This document shows positions 34,408-37,773 of a stretch of DNA of 37,773 bases, piece by piece. The notes beneath the pieces were generated by a model, which was given only the letters and a program-made list of their open reading frames with translations, was not told the DNA's origin and did not search any database. Within the stretch, counting starts at the first letter, position 1, and every line of letters begins with the position of its first letter. The stretch is from Bradyrhizobiaceae bacterium (GTDB lineage Bacteria > Pseudomonadota > Alphaproteobacteria > Rhizobiales > Xanthobacteraceae): assembly GCA_947479905.1 (NCBI GenBank), contig CANKBJ010000015.1:1-37773 (forward strand). Reading direction: 5' to 3'. Made by a program: the position numbers and the translations under genes.

Positions 34408-34827
34408 TTAGCGCGGCTCCGGCCCGGTGAAGCGCCATTTGGTCGCCACCGCGTCGCCGATGTGCCAGGCGGTCTGCGAGCACATGAATTCGTCGGCGAC
34501 GATGTCGATCTTCTTGCCGACCGAGCGCTTCAGCCGAATGGTCTTGGCCTTGTTGTCGGTTTCGACGAGATGAAACGTCTTCGGCGGCGCCGCCTTGCAG
34601 AAACCGTCCTTCTGCGCGAAGGCCTTGGGCGCGTCGCTGACGATCTGGTAGGCGACGATCGGCGTGCCGTTCGGATGTTTGGCGTTCACCGTCCGCACGA
34701 GCCCGTGAATGACGTCGCCGTGTTTGAGGAACTCCTGCTTCTGGTCCTGTTTCGATTCTTGCGCCTGCGCCGGTGCCGCAGACAACAGCGCGACCGAGGC
34801 CAGAACACCCAAGCCAATGCGTGCCAT
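34408..34827 (-). CDS. Secreted hypothetical protein (139 aa)
   Basis: I do not recognise this protein. It has a signal peptide ([20 protein letters not shown], then QAQ) and a small mature domain with two cysteines (DGFCKAAPP, DEFMCSQTA) that could pair. Visible segments include KHGDVIHGLVRTVNAKHPNG, PIVAYQIVSDAP, TFHLVETDNKAKTIRLKRSV and AWHIGDAVATKWRFTGPEP. The start is ATG at 34827, which overlaps the recR stop (TGATG), so it is translated as the last gene of the dnaX-ybaB-recR operon. No link to DNA repair is apparent. The product is probably periplasmic. Confidence 0.75.
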   Translation of the reverse strand: MARIGLGVLASVALLSAAPAQAQESKQDQKQEFLKHGDVIHGLVRTVNAKHPNGTPIVAYQIVSDAPKAFAQKDGFCKAAPPKTFHLVETDNKAKTIRLKRSVGKKIDIVADEFMCSQTAWHIGDAVATKWRFTGPEPR

Positions 34828-35432
34828 CAAAACAAGGTCCTCTGTTTCATCGCCGCTGATAAGGTGCCTTCGTCGAGATAATCCAGTTCGCCGCCGACCG
34901 GCACGCCATGCGCCAGCCGCGTCACCTTCACATGGGCATCCTGCAACAGCTCGGTAATGTAATGCGCCGTGGTCTGGCCGTCGACGGTGGCGTTGAGCGC
35001 CAGGATCACTTCCTTGACCTGAGGCTCATGCGCGCGGCCGATGAGGGCATCGATCGACAGATCGCCGGGACCTACGCCATCGAGCGGCGACAGCGTGCCG
35101 CCGAGAACGTGATAGCGGCCATTGACCGCGCTGGCGCGCTCCAGCGCCCACAGATCGGCGACGTCCGCCACAACAACGAGGATCGACGGATCGCGGCGCA
35201 TGTCGGTGCAGACGGTGCAGGGATCGTGCGTGTCGATATTGCCGCAGGTCTTGCAGACGACGATCTTCTCGTTCGCGGTCTGCAACGCGGCGGTCAGCGG
35301 CGCCATCAGGAGTTCGCGCTTCTTGATGAGATGCAGCGCGGCGCGCCGCGCCGAGCGCGGCCCCAGGCCCGGCAGCTTGGCCAGCAACTGGATCAGACGT
35401 TCGATCTCGGGTCCGGCAACGGCGGTGGGCAT
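34827..35432 (-). CDS. recR: Recombination mediator protein RecR
   Basis: Works with RecF/RecO to load RecA at gaps. The 201 residues have an N-terminal helix-hairpin-helix ([20 protein letters not shown]), a C4 zinc finger (Cys60, Cys63, Cys72, Cys75 in [16 protein letters not shown]), a Toprim domain (about 82-178: [36 protein letters not shown]) and a C-terminal Walker-B-like [19 protein letters not shown]. At the usual Toprim acidic position the sequence reads VVVADVAD (Ala89) where E. coli has Glu (VVES). The start is ATG at 35432. It follows ybaB at 119 bp with a hairpin between. Confidence 0.96.
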   Translation of the reverse strand: MPTAVAGPEIERLIQLLAKLPGLGPRSARRAALHLIKKRELLMAPLTAALQTANEKIVVCKTCGNIDTHDPCTVCTDMRRDPSILVVVADVADLWALERASAVNGRYHVLGGTLSPLDGVGPGDLSIDALIGRAHEPQVKEVILALNATVDGQTTAHYITELLQDAHVKVTRLAHGVPVGGELDYLDEGTLSAAMKQRTLF

Positions 35433-35473
35433 ATCAATTTCTCGGAATTCTCTGAGATTGCGATTCTAGCGTT

Positions 35474-35496
35474 CCCTCCCCCCTTGTGGGGGAGGG
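35474..35496. repeat. Palindromic hairpin between ybaB and recR
   Basis: CCCTCCCCC (35474-35482) and GGGGGAGGG (35488-35496) with loop CTTGT, the same loop as the def-fmt hairpin. It lies 42 bp upstream of the recR start. Confidence 0.75.
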
Positions 35497-35551
35497 AGCG
35501 CACTGCGGCAAGCGACGAGGACATGCCACCAAATAATCGCGGCCAAAAAAG

Positions 35552-35869
35552 TTATCCCAACAATCCCGGCGGCAGCGGCAGGCCGCCGGTGACCGCCTTC
35601 ATCTTTTCGGCCATGACGCCCTCGGCCTTGCGGCGCGCGTCCGCATGCGCCGCGACGATCAGGTCCTCGACGATTTCCTTCTCTCCGGGCTTGATCAAAG
35701 ACTCATCGATCTTCACGCCCTTGAGGTCGCCTTTGGCGGTGAGCGTGACGGTGACCATGCCGCCGCCGGCGGTGCCGTCGACCGTGATCGTATCGAGCTC
35801 GGCCTGCAATGCCTGCATTTTCGATTGCAGCTGCGCCGCCTGCTTCATCATGCCCATGAAATCGGCCAT
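35552..35869 (-). CDS. ybaB: YbaB/EbfC family nucleoid-associated protein
   Basis: A 105-residue dimeric DNA-binding nucleoid protein. The N-terminal helix (MADFMGMMKQAAQLQSKMQA) and GGGMVTVTLTAKGDLKGVKI, then LIVAAHADARRKAEGVM, are typical, and the C-terminus is LPLPPGLLG. The start is ATG at 35869 after AAGGAG; an extension to 35914 reads through a repeat. It lies between dnaX and recR, the conserved arrangement. Confidence 0.95.
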   Translation of the reverse strand: MADFMGMMKQAAQLQSKMQALQAELDTITVDGTAGGGMVTVTLTAKGDLKGVKIDESLIKPGEKEIVEDLIVAAHADARRKAEGVMAEKMKAVTGGLPLPPGLLG

Positions 35870-35882
35870 TTTATTTCTCCTT

Positions 35883-35931
35883 GCGCATGATCTGATCCGA
35901 AAACCGGTTCCCACTTTTCGGGATCATGCGC
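35883..35931. repeat. Palindromic repeat between dnaX and ybaB
   Basis: GCGCATGATC (35883-35892) and GATCATGCGC (35922-35931) are inverted ends of a ~49-bp unit with ACCGGTTCCCACTTTTCGGG inside. I recall this as a widespread intergenic element in Bradyrhizobium-type genomes. Its left end abuts the ybaB Shine-Dalgarno and its right end touches the dnaX stop codon. Confidence 0.75.
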
Positions 35932-37757
35932 TAATCCTCTTGCTCCTCAACCGGGCTTTCCACACCCGGTTCGATGGCCTCCGGCGCGCTCTGCGTCACC
36001 GCGACAATCTTGGCGCCGGGAAATTTGTTCAGGACCGCCTGCACCAGCGGATCGCTTTGCACGTCGCGCTCGACTTCGGCCTGGCGGGCGTCGGCCTGCG
36101 CGCGCATGGTCGGCGCGCCCTGCTCCTTCGACACCACGACGATCCAGCGCTTGCCGGTCCAGGCGGTGAGCTTGCGTTGCAGGTCATGGACGAAGGTCTT
36201 TGGCGCGCTCGGCTGCGGCGCAATCTCGATCTGGCCGTCCTCGAAGCGTACCAGCCGCACGTCGCGTTCCAGCGCCATCTTGGTGCCGATGTCGCGCTTC
36301 TCGGCGACCAGCGCGATCAGCGCTTCGAACGAGCCGAGCGACAAAGTCGGTTGCGCCGGCTCGGCGGCGCCGAGTTGCGCGACGGGTTCGCGGCTTTCAA
36401 GATCCTGGGGACGCGGCGAAACCTGTGCCGACGAACGAGGCGAACCGCGCGAGGCCTCAAAACGCGGCGCGAAGCTCTGCGAGGCGCCCGGGCCCGCCGA
36501 AGCGCCATTGCCGCCGCCATCGGTCGAAGGACGCGCCGGCTGCGAACCACCGCCCTCGCCGAGCGACTTGATCACTTCGTCCGGCGTCGGCAGATCGGCG
36601 GCGTAAGCAATGCGCACCAGCACCATTTCGGCGGCGGCGACCGGACGGCCGGAAGCCTGCACCTCGCCGACGCCTTTCAGCAGCATCTGCCAGCAGCGAG
36701 ACAGAACGCGCATCGACAGTTGCGTGGCGAAGGCGCGGCCGCGCACGCGCTCGGACTCCGACAGCGACACATCGTCGGCGACGTTGGGCACGACCTTGAC
36801 GCGGGTGACGAAATGGGTGAATTCGGCGAGATCGCCGAGCACCACCGCCGGATCGGCGCCGATGTCGTATTGCGCGCGCAATTCGCCGAGCGCGGCGGCG
36901 ATGTCGCCTTTCATCAGGGCTTCGAACAGATCGACGATGCGGACGCGATCGGCGAGACCGAGCATCTGGCGCACGTCCTCGGCGCGCACGGGCCCGGCCG
37001 CGTGAGCGATGCCCTGATCGAACAGCGAAAGCGCATCGCGTACCGAGCCTTCGGCGGCGCGCGCGATCATCGCCAGCGCGGCCGGTTCGGCCTCGATATT
37101 TTCCTTGGCAGCGATTTTCTGCAAATGCTCGACCAGCACGGCGGCATCGACGCGGCGCAGATCGAAACGCTGGCAACGCGACAGCACCGTCACCGGAACT
37201 TTACGGATTTCGGTTGTGGCGAAAATGAACTTGGCGTGCGGCGGCGGTTCTTCGAGCGTCTTGAGCAGCGCGTTGAACGCCGCCGTCGACAGCATGTGAA
37301 CTTCGTCGAGGATATAGACCTTGTAGCGCGCCGACACCGGCGCATAGCGCACCGCGTCGTTGATCTGGCGCACGTCGTCGACGCCGTTATGCGAGGCGGC
37401 GTCCATTTCCAGCACGTCGATGTGGCGGCTGTCGATGATCGCCTGATCCTGCACGCCCATCACCGGCATGTGGATGGTCGGGCCCTTGATCGAGCCGTCC
37501 GGCAGTTCGTAATTGAGCGCGCGGGCGAGAATGCGCGCGGTGGTGGTTTTGCCGACGCCGCGGACGCCGGTCAAAATCCAGGCCTGCGGAATGCGGCCCG
37601 ACTCAAAGGCGTTGGAAATGGTGCGGACCATGGCCTCCTGGCCAATCAGGTCCTCGAAGCTCGACGGGCGATATTTGCGCGCCAGCACGCGATAGCCGCC
37701 GGCCGGCGTCTCGGCCGGGGCGGAACCAGGACCGGTGCGGTTCTCGGGTTCGCTCAT
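35931..37757 (-). CDS. dnaX: DNA polymerase III subunit gamma/tau
   Basis: Clamp-loader ATPase, 608 residues. The N-terminus YRVLARKYRPSSFEDLIGQE leads to Walker A GVRGVGKTT (about 64-72), the Walker B-type DEVHMLS (151-157), sensor 1 FIFATTEIRKVPVTVLSRCQ, and LVRIAYAADLPTPDE before a Ser/Gly/Pro-rich linker (about 400-460) and a C-terminal domain. The four-cysteine zinc module usual between Walker A and B is missing: the equivalent stretch (80-112) has no cysteine. No A-run typical of programmed frameshifting was seen, so only full-length tau is predicted. The ATG at 37757 starts 17 bp inside the window edge, so promoter and upstream neighbours are unseen. Confidence 0.97.
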   Translation of the reverse strand: MSEPENRTGPGSAPAETPAGGYRVLARKYRPSSFEDLIGQEAMVRTISNAFESGRIPQAWILTGVRGVGKTTTARILARALNYELPDGSIKGPTIHMPVMGVQDQAIIDSRHIDVLEMDAASHNGVDDVRQINDAVRYAPVSARYKVYILDEVHMLSTAAFNALLKTLEEPPPHAKFIFATTEIRKVPVTVLSRCQRFDLRRVDAAVLVEHLQKIAAKENIEAEPAALAMIARAAEGSVRDALSLFDQGIAHAAGPVRAEDVRQMLGLADRVRIVDLFEALMKGDIAAALGELRAQYDIGADPAVVLGDLAEFTHFVTRVKVVPNVADDVSLSESERVRGRAFATQLSMRVLSRCWQMLLKGVGEVQASGRPVAAAEMVLVRIAYAADLPTPDEVIKSLGEGGGSQPARPSTDGGGNGASAGPGASQSFAPRFEASRGSPRSSAQVSPRPQDLESREPVAQLGAAEPAQPTLSLGSFEALIALVAEKRDIGTKMALERDVRLVRFEDGQIEIAPQPSAPKTFVHDLQRKLTAWTGKRWIVVVSKEQGAPTMRAQADARQAEVERDVQSDPLVQAVLNKFPGAKIVAVTQSAPEAIEPGVESPVEEQED

Positions 37758-37773
37758 GTGCCTATTGTTGCAA

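Noticed and set aside
35931-37757. Programmed frameshift in dnaX to make gamma
   Set aside because: No A-rich slippery run of the E. coli kind was found in the gene.

Overview
The window is GC-rich, gene-dense bacterial chromosome from an alphaproteobacterium, most likely order Hyphomicrobiales (Rhizobiales), near Nitrobacteraceae/Xanthobacteraceae. The evidence is the split cyc-type cytochrome c maturation operon (ccmE-ccmF-ccmH), the rpmH-rnpA-yidC, engB-argB, dapD-dapE-truA-fmt-def and dnaX-ybaB-recR blocks, and intergenic repeats whose spurious translations (AQRNPG, MERSEIRG, MAGLVPAIH, WVPACAGTNG) I recall as typical of Bradyrhizobium-like genomes. Genus is not resolved. There are no rRNA genes, no CRISPR array, and no recognisable prophage or integrase.

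Layout. 0-1.2 kb: 3' part of a TRAP transporter large permease. 1.2-4.5 kb: ccmE-ccmF-ccmH (minus), behind a good FixK/Fnr-type promoter and a tRNA-Arg(ACG). 4.7-8.5 kb (minus): a TVP38/DedA-like membrane protein, an Lpd/MerA-like flavin disulfide oxidoreductase and a membrane sensor kinase. 8.6-11.2 kb: rpmH-rnpA-yidC with a textbook sigma70 promoter and an intrinsic terminator. 11.3-13.1 kb: a low-GC higBA toxin-antitoxin pair, a cluster of palindromic repeats, and an unrecognised 217-aa protein carrying one of these repeats in frame. 13.2 kb: engB. 13.8-16.6 kb (minus): a signalling island with a PAS/HisKA_2 kinase, a Crp-type regulator, a single-domain response regulator and a 68-aa protein. 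16.8-19.4 kb: argB, a tandem DUF1036 protein and a pyrimidine 5'-nucleotidase, all overlapping or abutting. 19.5-22.6 kb (minus): a polar amino-acid ABC transporter with a probable sigma54 promoter, flanked by two copies of a 150-bp repeat. 22.8 kb: hupE-like gene. 23.5-26.3 kb: dapD-dapE and convergent truA. 26.4-27.9 kb: a soluble HisKA_2 kinase and an FMN-binding PNPOx-like protein, each with an Fnr/FixK-like box upstream. 27.9-30.7 kb: fmt, def and divergent rmuC. 30.9-34.4 kb: ampG, then pobA/pobR for 4-hydroxybenzoate. 34.4-37.8 kb (minus): dnaX-ybaB-recR and a small secreted protein.

Themes. A conserved housekeeping backbone is interrupted by modules that are mostly regulatory or stress-related: higBA, the kinase/Crp/receiver island, the amino-acid transporter, and the kinase/PNPOx pair. 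Three TTGA-N6-TCAA boxes suggest oxygen-responsive control of cytochrome c maturation and of the 26.4-27.9 kb pair. Short palindromic repeats sit at most junctions where neighbouring genes do not overlap, and one has been absorbed into a coding sequence. I see no wholly new defence or biosynthetic system. The strongest leads are the repeat-in-gene event, the FixK-type sites and the kinase/Crp/receiver island.
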